Shown: positions 55,718 through 64,000 of the stretch, piece by piece
How the letters are laid out: each line of letters starts with the position of its first letter
Position numbering within the stretch: position 1 is the stretch's first letter
Assembly: GCF_014306105.1 (NCBI RefSeq)
Contig: NZ_JACRVF010000003.1
Coordinates: 310,001 to 374,000 of the forward strand
DNA from: Pontibacter cellulosilyticus
GTDB lineage: Bacteria; Bacteroidota; Bacteroidia; Cytophagales; Hymenobacteraceae
DNA: 64,000 nt
Reading direction: 5' to 3'
Notes under the pieces: generated by a model
What the model was told of the DNA's origin: nothing
The model's input: the letters and a program-made list of their open reading frames with translations, nothing else
Databases searched by the model: none
Program-made: the position numbers and the translations under genes

Positions 55718-57808
55718 ATGATGCGAACTTTACTTTTATGCCTGCTTATAATTTTACCCATACGCCATGTGCAGGCGCAGGAGTATCCACGCCAGCAAAT
55801 AGATTTTGACCTTTTTGTACAGGAGCTGTTTGCCCAACAGGAAGAAGACGATATTCCCTATGAGGACTTTGACGAAACGTTATTTCAATACTACCAGCGC
55901 CCTATTAACCTGAACCATACCACCCCAGAAGAATTAGCTTCACTGTTTATACTTTCGCGCCCACAGATCGCCTCCTTTTTTAAGTATACAGCTGAGAACG
56001 GAAAACTGCTGAGTATTTATGAGCTACAGGCCATACCTGATTTTGATCTGCTTACCATCTACCAACTGGTGCCTTTTGTACATGTAGATGATGCTGGCTT
56101 AAACGCAGATCAGCGGCCATTGTGGCAACGGGTGATCGGTGAAGACAACAATGCGCTTATACTTCGCTATGAGCGCACCTTGCAGCAACGCCGGGGTTAT
56201 ATGCCCCTCGATACCAACGGACGCGCTAGCAGCCGGTACGCAGGATCTCCGGACAAGCTATACATGCGCTACCGCGTAAGCCACACCCGCGACTACAGCC
56301 TGGGCATTACAGCAGAGAAAGACGCTGGAGAGGAGTTTACATGGAGTCCCACCACACACCGCTACGGCTTCGATTTCTACTCAGCACACTTACAGCTTTA
56401 CAACAAAGGGAAGTTTAAAACTATAGCCCTCGGAGATTATCAACTGCAGATCGGGCAAGGTTTGTTGTTATCGTCAGGTTACAGTGTGGGCAAAGGGAGC
56501 GAAACAATTACAACTGTGAGCAGGGCTAACTTGGGCATAAGGCCTTATAGTTCTGTGCTGGAATATGCCTTTTTCAGAGGCGGAGCGATAACCTATACTT
56601 TGGGCAAAGTAGATATAACAGGCTTTTACTCAAACAAGCTGATAGATGCCAATGTGCAGGCGCAGCAGGACACGCTAAGCCGATTCAGCGACTTTTTTAC
56701 CGGCTTCCAGACAACAGGCTTCCATCGTACTCTAACTGAGTTGGCTAATAAGGATCAAGTGCGGGAACAGATTTATGGTAGTAACCTTAACTTCTTGTCT
56801 GATGACAGGTCATTAACGGTAGGATTAACCGCGATAGGCACCCACTACAGTTCTCCGGTCCAAAAAGCAGGGGCACCATACCAGCGCTTTGAGTTTGGAG
56901 GCACCAGCAACTATAACATTGGCACCAACTACAGCTATACCTGGCAGAACGTGTATCTGTTCGGTGAAACGGCTGTAAGCAAAAGCGGTGGAATGGGTAC
57001 CGTCAATGGCTTTATCGCTAATTTATCCAATAAAGTAGAGCTAGCGATGGTGTACCGCAACTATGCACGCCATTTCCATACTTTCTATGGCGGAGCGTTT
57101 GGCGAGGCTACCCGAAACATTAATGAGCGTGGTTTATACACCGGCATCAAACTAAAGCCTTTTGCCAAATGGGAACTGACGGCTTACTACGACCGCTTCC
57201 GGTTTCCGTGGCTGCGCTACCGGGTAGACGCCCCCTCACAGGGCGATGAGTATCTGGTGCGTTTATACTTTAAACCGAACCGCCAGAGCAGTTTGTATGC
57301 GCAGTTTCGCACCGAAAGCAAAGGATTAAACGCCGCCAACAACACCACAAGTATAGACTATGTTGCGCAGACGCTACGACGGAATTACCTGTTATATTAT
57401 GAGTTTGCTCCGACTAAAACAGTTACCTTAAAATCCAGGGTTCAGTTTAGCAGTTATGAGCAGGAATCGCCGCAGCAAACAGGTTACCTCATCGCCCAGG
57501 ATTTTAACTTTAACTTTGGCAATGTCCGCCTTAGCACCCGCTATTCCATTTTCGACACCGATAGCTATGATACCCGACAGTATGTGTATGAACGTGATGT
57601 GCTTTATGCTTTTTCTATCCCTGCCTTCAGCGGAAAGGGCACCAGGGTTTATGCGTTACTTCAGTTTAGCCTTTTCCGGAATATGGATGTTTGGGTAAAG
57701 TATGGCCTTACGCACTACCGCAACCAGGACACCATTGGCTCAGGCTTAGAGACCATAGAAGGTTCAAGGAGGTCGGATGTGAAGGCGCAGTTAAGGTATA
57801 AGTTTTGA
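55718..57808 (+). CDS. Helix-hairpin-helix and beta-barrel-like envelope protein
   Basis: A 696-residue protein with a signal peptide (ends HVQAQ). The N-terminal 130 residues contain a ComEA-like HhH pair: NLNHTTPEELASLFILSRPQIASFF and LLSIYELQAIPDFDLLTIYQL. From about 150 onward there is a long run of alternating short strands with aromatic residues (e.g. RYGFDFYSAHLQLYNKGKFK), ending QLRYKF, typical of an outer membrane barrel. HhH motifs usually bind DNA, so this could be a surface DNA-handling protein, but that is inference only. It is a single gene next to the LytTR two-component operon. Confidence 0.72.
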   Translation: MMRTLLLCLLIILPIRHVQAQEYPRQQIDFDLFVQELFAQQEEDDIPYEDFDETLFQYYQRPINLNHTTPEELASLFILSRPQIASFFKYTAENGKLLSIYELQAIPDFDLLTIYQLVPFVHVDDAGLNADQRPLWQRVIGEDNNALILRYERTLQQRRGYMPLDTNGRASSRYAGSPDKLYMRYRVSHTRDYSLGITAEKDAGEEFTWSPTTHRYGFDFYSAHLQLYNKGKFKTIALGDYQLQIGQGLLLSSGYSVGKGSETITTVSRANLGIRPYSSVLEYAFFRGGAITYTLGKVDITGFYSNKLIDANVQAQQDTLSRFSDFFTGFQTTGFHRTLTELANKDQVREQIYGSNLNFLSDDRSLTVGLTAIGTHYSSPVQKAGAPYQRFEFGGTSNYNIGTNYSYTWQNVYLFGETAVSKSGGMGTVNGFIANLSNKVELAMVYRNYARHFHTFYGGAFGEATRNINERGLYTGIKLKPFAKWELTAYYDRFRFPWLRYRVDAPSQGDEYLVRLYFKPNRQSSLYAQFRTESKGLNAANNTTSIDYVAQTLRRNYLLYYEFAPTKTVTLKSRVQFSSYEQESPQQTGYLIAQDFNFNFGNVRLSTRYSIFDTDSYDTRQYVYERDVLYAFSIPAFSGKGTRVYALLQFSLFRNMDVWVKYGLTHYRNQDTIGSGLETIEGSRRSDVKAQLRYKF

Positions 57809-57828
57809 CTAGGCCTAGGATCTGACCA

Positions 57829-58608
57829 TCAGAGCGTTTGTCGCTCTCCCTCCAGCCACTCTTTAAAATCGGATGCGCGCTCTTGGCTCACAATTACTTC
57901 ATGAGTAGCCGCCGGTTTTAGCTCTATCTTCAGTTTTCCTTTAAAGTAGCTGTGTATCTCGGCGAGGGCATGAAAGTTGGCTATAGTCTGGCGGTTAAGC
58001 CGGAAAAACTGTGTCGGGTTTAGAGTGCCGTCAAGCTCCTCTAAGCTGTAGTTAACAGAATAGCGCTTCCCTTCAAATGTCATCAACTGTACCACTTCGT
58101 CATCGCGGTAAAAATAAGCTACCTGTTCTACTTCTATGGGCAGTAACTTGGATCCGGCTTTTACAAGAAAACGGCTTTTATACTTTTCTTGTGGCTGCTG
58201 CAGGCCTTGCAGTACCGATTGTAGTTTATGCAGCACTGGTGCAGCAAACGTTTCCCGCTGTTGCTTAAAACGAACCAGAGTCTGTTGTAGCCTGTCTGCT
58301 CGGATAGGCTTGAGCAGGTAATCCAGGCTGTTCAACTCAAAAGCCTTAACGGCGTAAGCATCGTACGCTGTGGTAAACACCACAGGTGCCTGTGGGATTA
58401 CCTCTTCAAAAACTTTAAACACGGAGCCATCAGCTAAATGTATATCAAAGAAAATCAGGTCGAGATCTGGGTTAGACTGCAGAAATTCTGTTGTCTTCTT
58501 CACTGTGGGAATAATGTCAATGATCTCTGCCTGCGGCTCAAGCTTTAGGATCAGGTTCTGGAGGGTACGTGCTGCTATCTGCTCATCTTCCACTATCAGT
58601 ACTTTCAT
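57829..58608 (-). CDS. LytTR-family response regulator
   Basis: A 259-residue two-component regulator. The receiver domain has acidic E7-D8 (VEDE), phospho-acceptor D55 in FFDIHLAD, Thr in FTTAYDAY and the lysine in YLLKPIR. The C-terminal LytTR DNA-binding domain covers about 155-255 (FLVKAGSKLLPIEVEQVAYFYRDDE, FFRLNRQTIANF). It is the last gene in the operon and overlaps the kinase gene by 4 bases. Its binding sites are not visible in the window. Confidence 0.96.
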   Translation of the reverse strand: MKVLIVEDEQIAARTLQNLILKLEPQAEIIDIIPTVKKTTEFLQSNPDLDLIFFDIHLADGSVFKVFEEVIPQAPVVFTTAYDAYAVKAFELNSLDYLLKPIRADRLQQTLVRFKQQRETFAAPVLHKLQSVLQGLQQPQEKYKSRFLVKAGSKLLPIEVEQVAYFYRDDEVVQLMTFEGKRYSVNYSLEELDGTLNPTQFFRLNRQTIANFHALAEIHSYFKGKLKIELKPAATHEVIVSQERASDFKEWLEGERQTL

Positions 58609-59642
58609 CGGCTTAACGTTAGAAGTGGTACACTAACTTTGAACAACTGCAAGTCATCTGTTACCTGCATGGCTTTGTCGGTAAGGTAGCTCAGGCGCTG
58701 CTGCAGTTGCTGAAGGCCTAGTTTTGTAGAGTGCACGTCGTGGCGTTTCTTTACCGAATTGCTTACTTCCAGATAACCATCCCTCTCCATACTTATCCAG
58801 ATACGCAACGGCTCCTCCTCTTCTATGCTATTGTGCTTGATGGCGTTTTCCAGCAGCATTTGCAGCGTAAGCGGTGGCAGGTAAAAGGAAGAATTATCTG
58901 CATTCAGGTTCCAGTCTACACATAGTGCATTTCCATAGCGGTTTTGCAGCAGGAACAAGTATGATTTCGCCAGTTCTACCTCTTCATTTAACGGCACTAC
59001 CTCTTGTTCTCGGTGCTGAAGGATGTAACGATAAATATCAGACAGCTGCAGTAGGTATTCGCCTGCCAGCTTAGGCGACTCCTGTATCAGGCCGTAAAGT
59101 GTATTGAAGTTATTAAAAAGAAAGTGCGGATCTATCTGGCTTCTGATGGCATCAAGCTGCGCCTTTGCCGTTTCTTTCTGAAGCTGCTCTGCCTCTATTT
59201 TAGCGTCTTTCCACTTCTCCATAAAGTATAAGCTCAATTGCAGACCTGTTACCAGAAAGGCAAAAAAAAGTATGAAGCCGTTTACCATCAGCAATACATA
59301 CCCAAGCGAACCTATGCTTCCGGGTCTTTCTAGGTAAGTAATGCTGTACCATTTGTAAATACCATACGGGATGTTACAAATTACCAAGGCGCCGAGGCAA
59401 GTATAAAACAACTGCAGAAATAATCGTTTACCCAGCCCCTCCGACCACAAAACGGTCTTGTCCAGCTTACTCGAAACCCAGGCCGCCCATTCCCAGATCA
59501 GGAACAGAAATGCGGTAAGCGCCAGAAATACCCATACGTTAAACCCCGATGGCTCCAGGTAACTGGCTGCAAACGCTATCACCGACAGCAAGGCTGCAAT
59601 AAACAGCGAGCTAATAAACCGGAGCCTTCGGGTATTCAACAT
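58605..59642 (-). CDS. LytS/YehU-type sensor histidine kinase
   Basis: A 345-residue membrane kinase. Four hydrophobic helices lie in residues 8-140, then a short linker and the His_kinase domain with the phospho-acceptor H173 in SQIDPHFLFNNFNTL. A HATPase region follows with LPPLTLQMLLENAIKHN. There is no extracytoplasmic sensor domain of size, so the signal is probably sensed in the membrane or passed from a partner. The gene starts 2 bases after the DUF5694 gene stop and overlaps the regulator by 4 bases. Confidence 0.95.
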   Translation of the reverse strand: MLNTRRLRFISSLFIAALLSVIAFAASYLEPSGFNVWVFLALTAFLFLIWEWAAWVSSKLDKTVLWSEGLGKRLFLQLFYTCLGALVICNIPYGIYKWYSITYLERPGSIGSLGYVLLMVNGFILFFAFLVTGLQLSLYFMEKWKDAKIEAEQLQKETAKAQLDAIRSQIDPHFLFNNFNTLYGLIQESPKLAGEYLLQLSDIYRYILQHREQEVVPLNEEVELAKSYLFLLQNRYGNALCVDWNLNADNSSFYLPPLTLQMLLENAIKHNSIEEEEPLRIWISMERDGYLEVSNSVKKRHDVHSTKLGLQQLQQRLSYLTDKAMQVTDDLQLFKVSVPLLTLSR

Positions 59643-59644
59643 AA

Positions 59645-60502
59645 TTATGATTTTTTGTTTTGTTGCTTTCTCTTTGCCTGCACAGGCCTCAGATAATCAT
59701 TCGCCTCCACATATTCCAGATCCGGCGACTCTTTTATTAAATCTCTCAGGTATTTTACATGACCGGCACCTATTATAAGAATTATGCGTTCTTCAGGTCC
59801 TGAAACTATCCTGTTCAAGTTAGCAAAAATCCTGATGTTACGCTTGTACCAGTCTGCCACCAGATCAGCTCCAACGTAGTTAGTGCCTTTCCCTATGGTC
59901 ATGGCCATATAATATGGCTGGTGGTGCGCCAATATATTCTCTGGCTTATTTATATCGTAGAGCAACTCCGGCAGAGTTAGCGTGGCAATTTGCTGGTTTT
60001 TTTGCTCTGTTGTTTGCTGCCCATGTGCCATAAACTCCTGCAGCTTATCCTGCTGGTTGTTTTGCTGCATAAACGCCATTACCTTCCCAAAATCAAATTC
60101 TGCATTAGCATCTACACAGTATACTTGCTGATGTCCCATCAACTTAGCCAATCTGAAGCCCAGTTGCTCTCGTTCGTTAGCTGTTAGCTGAGTTGTGCCA
60201 GCCAGATAACCTTTATACTTCAACTGTATTATTGAATCTACTTTTGGTGTGGCAAAGGCCTCTACGGCTACCTTGGTTGGCTTGTAAATTTTAAGCAGTT
60301 CCAGCACCTGCTCAATCTCCCGCTGCCGCTTTTCTGCCAGCATGTCGTCGAACTTTGGATTAAAAACGTCTAGCCCAGGATTGCCGAAGTGATAGGTTCC
60401 AACAATCAGAATCTTTGGTTTGCCTACATTAGACTGGTTGGATTGACCTGCCGCCAAAACAGGCAGCAGGCAAGCCAGAAGGTAAACAAGTAATTTTTTC
60501 AT
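59645..60502 (-). CDS. Exported DUF5694/TraB-like protein, first gene of the two-component operon
   Basis: A 285-residue protein with a signal peptide (MKKLLVYLLACLLPVLAAGQ). The core begins KPKILIVGTYHFGNPGLD, with the paired KPTKVAVEAFATPK further on and a late IILIIGAGHVKYLRDLI, matching the pattern of DUF5694 and TraB-like proteins. The G-T-Y-H-F and G-A-G-H-V-K histidines could form a site. It leads an operon with the kinase and regulator; an exported protein in that position could be a sensor partner. A -7-like TACATTTG lies upstream at 60538-60531 without a -33 TTG. Confidence 0.78.
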   Translation of the reverse strand: MKKLLVYLLACLLPVLAAGQSNQSNVGKPKILIVGTYHFGNPGLDVFNPKFDDMLAEKRQREIEQVLELLKIYKPTKVAVEAFATPKVDSIIQLKYKGYLAGTTQLTANEREQLGFRLAKLMGHQQVYCVDANAEFDFGKVMAFMQQNNQQDKLQEFMAHGQQTTEQKNQQIATLTLPELLYDINKPENILAHHQPYYMAMTIGKGTNYVGADLVADWYKRNIRIFANLNRIVSGPEERIILIIGAGHVKYLRDLIKESPDLEYVEANDYLRPVQAKRKQQNKKS

Positions 60503-60627
60503 AGTCTTATTTTGAGTGGTTAATAATAATCAAATGTAAATCTGAGACTCATTTTCCGGAACAGAAGCACATCTGAAGCCGGACATAGTATAGCTGAAAT
60601 GGGAAACTTACAGTGCGAAGCAGCAAT

Positions 60628-61347
60628 CTAATTTATACTTGCTACCTGTGGTTGCGCTTCGGTTACAGCCACCTCGGGTGGGGTATAGAGATACTTTTTA
60701 GTTAGGCTGTAGCCCAAAAGGCATAGCACCTCCACGAGCAGCAGTAAATAAGGTATACCAACTATAGGCTCGCTCAGGAATTTAAGCTTCAGCAGCAGGT
60801 ACTCTTCCAGGAAAAGGCCCGCGAAAAGTATAACGAACACAAACGGAAGCGTAAAGAAACCCAGGAACCATAGCCAGCGACGGCGGTTTTCGATTTGCAG
60901 AAAAGCGGCGGTTAATGGTGGTACAGTACAAATCAGGATTAGGATGATGGTAATCCAAAAGGCGATCTGAGAATCTCCGTATAGCTGCCTGGCTACCCAT
61001 TGCTCATCATTATACCCCATAAAGGCAAACATAATGCGGTTAATAGGAAAGTTGGCGAAAATGAGTGCAAAGCCAAGCTGCCTGTTCCTGTTATCAGGCT
61101 TACGCAGTTTGTACCAGCCAAACCACATTAGCCCAAAGGTAAAAGCAGGCCCGGCTACGGTTGCCCAAAAACTGTTGGGGTTACCATCGCAGGAAGAGCA
61201 AAGTACAAAGGAGTTGAAGGTTTTGTAGCCCCAGCAGCCACAGATAGCCGCACCCGCTACGTGGTGTACCATCTCATGCGACAATCCGGCCAGCATTGTT
61301 AGCAGCAGGAAAGCTAGTACATACTTTAGGTTCAATCTTATTTTCAT
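60628..61347 (-). CDS. Polytopic membrane protein with an HExxH motif, candidate site-2-type protease
   Basis: A 239-residue protein with about six hydrophobic segments. HEMVH at 24-28 in the first helix region is the zinc motif of M50-like intramembrane peptidases. Four cysteines follow in CGCW (C36, C38) and LCSSC (C50, C53). A conserved FPINRIMFAFMGYNDEQW could supply the third ligand. Sequence match to M50 is weak, so a protease role is inferred. Function unknown. It stands alone between the DUF5694 operon and the sigma factor. Confidence 0.55.
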   Translation of the reverse strand: MKIRLNLKYVLAFLLLTMLAGLSHEMVHHVAGAAICGCWGYKTFNSFVLCSSCDGNPNSFWATVAGPAFTFGLMWFGWYKLRKPDNRNRQLGFALIFANFPINRIMFAFMGYNDEQWVARQLYGDSQIAFWITIILILICTVPPLTAAFLQIENRRRWLWFLGFFTLPFVFVILFAGLFLEEYLLLKLKFLSEPIVGIPYLLLLVEVLCLLGYSLTKKYLYTPPEVAVTEAQPQVASIN

Positions 61348-61459
61348 AGTTTTAAGTTTATACCCAAAACTACTTAAGACTAAACCATCGAGAAACAGAC
61401 AATAGCATGAAACAGGAATAAAGAACCCTGAAGCAGGAAGATTTAGCTTTGTACCAGAC

Positions 61460-62074
61460 TTACGCTTTGCTAAGATGCTTCAATGGTTTACAACTTTCTT
61501 TTACGCTTGCTCCTGTTACTTGTCCGTCATGGCTAAATTCCAGATGGCAGCACTCCAGAAACAGCGCTTTAAGCTTTTCACGCCCACGTTGTACCCGCGA
61601 CTTAGCTCCCGAATAAGATATGCCCAACCGTTCCGCAATCTCTTTCTGGCTAATCTCTTCCAGTTCACTCAGGCGCAGTGCCTCTGCATACTCGGCAGGT
61701 AGCAGGTTAATAAGCGGTTCTACCAGTGCTTCTACATCATGCCGGGTATCTTCTGGCAGCTCGCCTTCTGCAAGCTCCAAGTCAGCTATACTTTGACGGC
61801 GGCTATTCTCCCTGAAAAAATCGTACACGGCGTTGCGCGTTATCTGGTACAGCCATGCTTTTGTATTCTTCACCTCCTGCAGCTGCTCGCAGTTTTTGTA
61901 TACTTTCAGGTAGAGTTGTTGCAGAATGTCGTTAGCTTCATCTTTATCCAGTATGCGCTTTTGCACAAATCCCTTTAGTTGGGCCTCGTAAGCCAGAAAC
62001 ACCGGGGCAACTGCAGAACAGCTATCATCGGCTGCCCTGCCAGCATTATTTGGGGTGGTGCAGCAGTTTTCCAT
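61460..62074 (-). CDS. sigZ: ECF RNA polymerase sigma factor, SigZ type, cysteine-rich
   Basis: A 204-residue ECF sigma factor. Region 2 is about 30-95 (LAYEAQLKGFVQKRI, AWLYQITRNAVYDFFREN), and region 4 is about 115-175 (LLPAEYAEALRLSELEEISQKEIAERLGISYSGAKSRVQRGR). Cysteines cluster at both ends: C4, C5 and C19 at the N-terminus; C175, C176 and C195 near the C-terminus (ECCHLEFSHDG, then SCKP). This suggests metal, metalloid or redox sensing by the sigma factor itself, since no anti-sigma gene is adjacent. It follows the arsI-like gene by 98 bases on the same strand. Confidence 0.9.
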   Translation of the reverse strand: MENCCTTPNNAGRAADDSCSAVAPVFLAYEAQLKGFVQKRILDKDEANDILQQLYLKVYKNCEQLQEVKNTKAWLYQITRNAVYDFFRENSRRQSIADLELAEGELPEDTRHDVEALVEPLINLLPAEYAEALRLSELEEISQKEIAERLGISYSGAKSRVQRGREKLKALFLECCHLEFSHDGQVTGASVKESCKPLKHLSKA

Positions 62075-62172
62075 ACTTAAATAAACGAAAATAAAATAAA
62101 TATAGCAGCAACAGCAAGTATAAACAACCTGCCGTCGCTGCTATTGATGTGTTTTATTTTGTACTAAATGGC

Positions 62173-62586
62173 TTATACTGTCTCTGTTATTGTAGCTTTA
62201 GCGTTTGCACCCTCTCCGTATACCGTAGCCTCCCCGAAAGTATAAAACGCCTCCCAGTCTACGCCTTGCGGGTCTGTTATCCACGATTTCTCCGACTTAG
62301 CATAGCAGCAGGTGCATTTTCCCTCTTCTCGGATAGCGCCTTTTGCCTTCTTTAAACGGCCATACACTTCTGCTAATTCTTCTTCGCTCTCGGCCTGAAT
62401 ACCTAAGTGCTCTATACCTGCATTATCAGGGTGAAGAGAAATGGCAAAATTTATCCGCGGGTCTTCCAGCATCCACTTAGCGTAGTCTTCTTTCAGAACA
62501 ATTGGGGTAGTGCCAAAGAGGGCTGTATAAAAAGCAACCGACTCATTCAACTCTTTTACTCTTACATTAACGTGAAATCTTTTCAT
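62173..62586 (-). CDS. arsI: ArsI/CadI-family VOC metalloenzyme (organoarsenical lyase-like)
   Basis: A 137-residue vicinal-oxygen-chelate protein. Likely metal ligands are H5 (KRFHVNV), H60 (IEHLGIQ) and E112 (DWEAFY). The CTCCYA segment has vicinal cysteines C93-C94 plus C91, the thiol pair that binds trivalent organoarsenicals in ArsI, followed by the family ending SWITDPQGVDWEAF. ArsI cleaves C-As bonds in methylated or aromatic arsenicals, whereas the CadI branch has no proven reaction; the two are not separable by eye. It is upstream of the SigZ-type gene. No arsR, arsB or arsM was seen. Confidence 0.82.
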   Translation of the reverse strand: MKRFHVNVRVKELNESVAFYTALFGTTPIVLKEDYAKWMLEDPRINFAISLHPDNAGIEHLGIQAESEEELAEVYGRLKKAKGAIREEGKCTCCYAKSEKSWITDPQGVDWEAFYTFGEATVYGEGANAKATITETV

Positions 62587-62708
62587 GGCTTGTCTCCTTT
62601 CCGGTTTTTATTTATAACCTGATGACGGAGCCATCCTGAAAAAGACGCAGCCTTTTGCAAAAAATTTACATAAGACTGTTATTCAGTCTTATATCTTTAA
62701 AACAGAGG

Positions 62709-64000
62709 CTAAGGGATATTCTTCACAAACACTACCTGCTGAGAATCCCCTTTAATGATCTGGTTTAGAAACTCTATATATTTTGGATAAAGGTCTTTGC
62801 TGTAAGTGCCTTTGCCCATTTGAAGCGATCTAATGTATGTTACTCTCTGGCCGTCTACTTTTATACTTGTTTTGTACTCGCCAAACTCCGACTTGTGTAC
62901 CGCATCCTGTGGCTTATGCTCCAATGTGTAGCCTGTTGGCAACTCATACGTTATGGTATCCAAATCCAGGAAGGCCATAGAGCGAACGACATTTGTTTTG
63001 CGGTTTTCGAGCGGCTCAGGGGCATAGCTCCACTTGTTCATCAGGTTCAACGTTAAAAACATACGCTTTCCGCTAATAGTGGCGCTCTGCCGCAGGTCCA
63101 GTTCCAGTTTTTCAGTAACAGATGGCAAGCGCTCCTTCTTCTGCTCCAGCGTGAAGTTAGTGATTTCGAAAGCCGGGATTTTAGTTTGCTGATAGATCCA
63201 CTTCTTTTGCTCATCAGGCTTGTAATGGTGCATCACATCGCTGCGCGACTCCTGCTGCAGGCCTGTGTATAACGTTGATACAATTGCTTTGCCATTGCCT
63301 TTATCGTCGAGTTTTACGCTAATGGTTCGGCGCTGCACATTCTCATTAATACCATAATCAGGGGTTTTTATCAGTTTGCCTCCTTCAGGGGTAACTAATA
63401 AAGCATGGCGGCTGCCTGTGTGGCTACCATTGTACCCGGCTGCAACATCCTGGCTGGTGCACTCCAACCAGATGCCGTTATCGCCATTTGGCACATACAG
63501 CAGTACGTGGTTAAACTGACTGCTGGGGAAATCAGTCAGGATGTCATCTTCATCATCGCCGGCACGTATCAGGGCCTGATAAGAGTTAACACCCACCGCC
63601 TTTAGCATTGCTTGTGTATAGTTTGTAAGTGCTTTACAATCGCCATAACCTTTAGCATCAACAAAGCTTGCCTCGAAAGGCTGCCAACCACCTATACCTA
63701 GCTGTATAGAAACGTAGCGTGTTTTGCCTTGCAGGTACTCATATACTTTCTGTATCTTCTCTTCCGGAGTTTTAGCGCCTGCTACCATGCTCTGCAGTTT
63801 CAGTACTGTCTCGGCAGGCAACGCGTCGCGGCCTTGGTTTAATTTGTCTATAAACTGGCCATAGCTTTTCCAGCTATCCATATTGCCCTGATAGCCATCT
63901 ACTTCAAATTCAGTAGGCGCTGTGCGTACGATGGGCACCAGTTCTTCCAACCCGGCTCCAGATGGCTCCTTACGTACTGGATTCAAATCTTTTACCTCCC
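62709..64000 (-). CDS. Transglutaminase-like domain protein, C-terminal part (cut by window edge)
   Basis: The right edge cuts this gene: the frame stays open to 64,000 and the apparent first Met at 63,986 is a TTG inside the protein. The visible 430 codons include the transglutaminase core: a Cys in GYGDCKALTNY, His in FNHVLLYVP and the aspartate-bearing region after WLECTSQD. The C-terminal part (EYKTSIKVDGQRVTYIRSLQMGKG) fits DUF3858, so the missing N-terminus is probably DUF3857. Such proteins are usually exported. Substrate unknown. Confidence 0.88.
   Translation of the reverse strand, partial: EVKDLNPVRKEPSGAGLEELVPIVRTAPTEFEVDGYQGNMDSWKSYGQFIDKLNQGRDALPAETVLKLQSMVAGAKTPEEKIQKVYEYLQGKTRYVSIQLGIGGWQPFEASFVDAKGYGDCKALTNYTQAMLKAVGVNSYQALIRAGDDEDDILTDFPSSQFNHVLLYVPNGDNGIWLECTSQDVAAGYNGSHTGSRHALLVTPEGGKLIKTPDYGINENVQRRTISVKLDDKGNGKAIVSTLYTGLQQESRSDVMHHYKPDEQKKWIYQQTKIPAFEITNFTLEQKKERLPSVTEKLELDLRQSATISGKRMFLTLNLMNKWSYAPEPLENRKTNVVRSMAFLDLDTITYELPTGYTLEHKPQDAVHKSEFGEYKTSIKVDGQRVTYIRSLQMGKGTYSKDLYPKYIEFLNQIIKGDSQQVVFVKNIP

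Overview
The window reads as a chromosomal stretch from a Bacteroidota member of the Cytophagales. Hymenobacteraceae (Pontibacter-like) is my inference. The support is: SusC/SusD and Oar-type TonB-dependent receptors, a PorV/PorQ-like outer membrane protein, S46 dipeptidyl-peptidase, LytS/LytTR two-component genes, promoters of the TTG-N18-21-TAnnTTTG type, and few Shine-Dalgarno sequences. A 7-base word, TATACTT/AAGTATA, recurs on both strands about ten times more often than composition predicts. About fifty genes are supported, plus one tRNA. No phage, transposase, CRISPR array or integrase was seen.

Layout. 1-9.4 kb, all minus strand, is housekeeping: a two-gene ABC exporter (permease cut by the left edge), grpE-dnaJ, adk-obg, hpt, a membrane pyrophosphatase and an M42 aminopeptidase. 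9.5-19.7 kb holds a TPR protein and then a surface-polysaccharide locus: three glycosyltransferases in an operon, a divergent GT-B-like gene, UDP-xylose synthase and UDP-glucose dehydrogenase (UDP-Glc to UDP-GlcA to UDP-Xyl) and an asparagine-synthetase-type amidotransferase. The UDP-glucose dehydrogenase has a strikingly GC-rich core. 19.9-23.2 kb carries an alpha/beta hydrolase with a small partner, a GlcD-like FAD oxidoreductase and an NlpC/P60 lipoprotein. 23.3-34.1 kb is a receptor island: two Oar-like receptors on the plus strand flank a minus-strand pair made of a TonB receptor and a lipoprotein built from four copies of an unrecognised repeat.

34.2-36.1 kb has tRNA-Ala(GGC) and the cysE-cysM cysteine pathway. 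36.2-46.2 kb holds two related lipoproteins, an MFS transporter, a HEAT-repeat/cyclophilin lipoprotein, a thioredoxin-fold protein, a DUF1684 protein, a five-loop EF-hand lipoprotein and yidD. 46.3-53.1 kb has the S46 peptidase and a SusC/SusD pair, suggesting uptake of peptides or glycans. 53.5-64 kb has a PorV-like protein, a CPA1 antiporter, a helix-hairpin-helix beta-barrel-like protein, an operon of an exported DUF5694 protein with a LytS kinase and LytTR regulator, an HExxH membrane protein, an arsI-like gene followed by a cysteine-rich SigZ-type sigma factor, and a transglutaminase-domain protein cut by the right edge.

The best candidates for something undescribed are the four-repeat lipoprotein with its TonB receptor, the arsI-sigZ pair, and the pervasive TATACTT word, which also sits directly against the -7 box in front of adk and hpt. 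All functions come from sequence reading alone; no database search was run.
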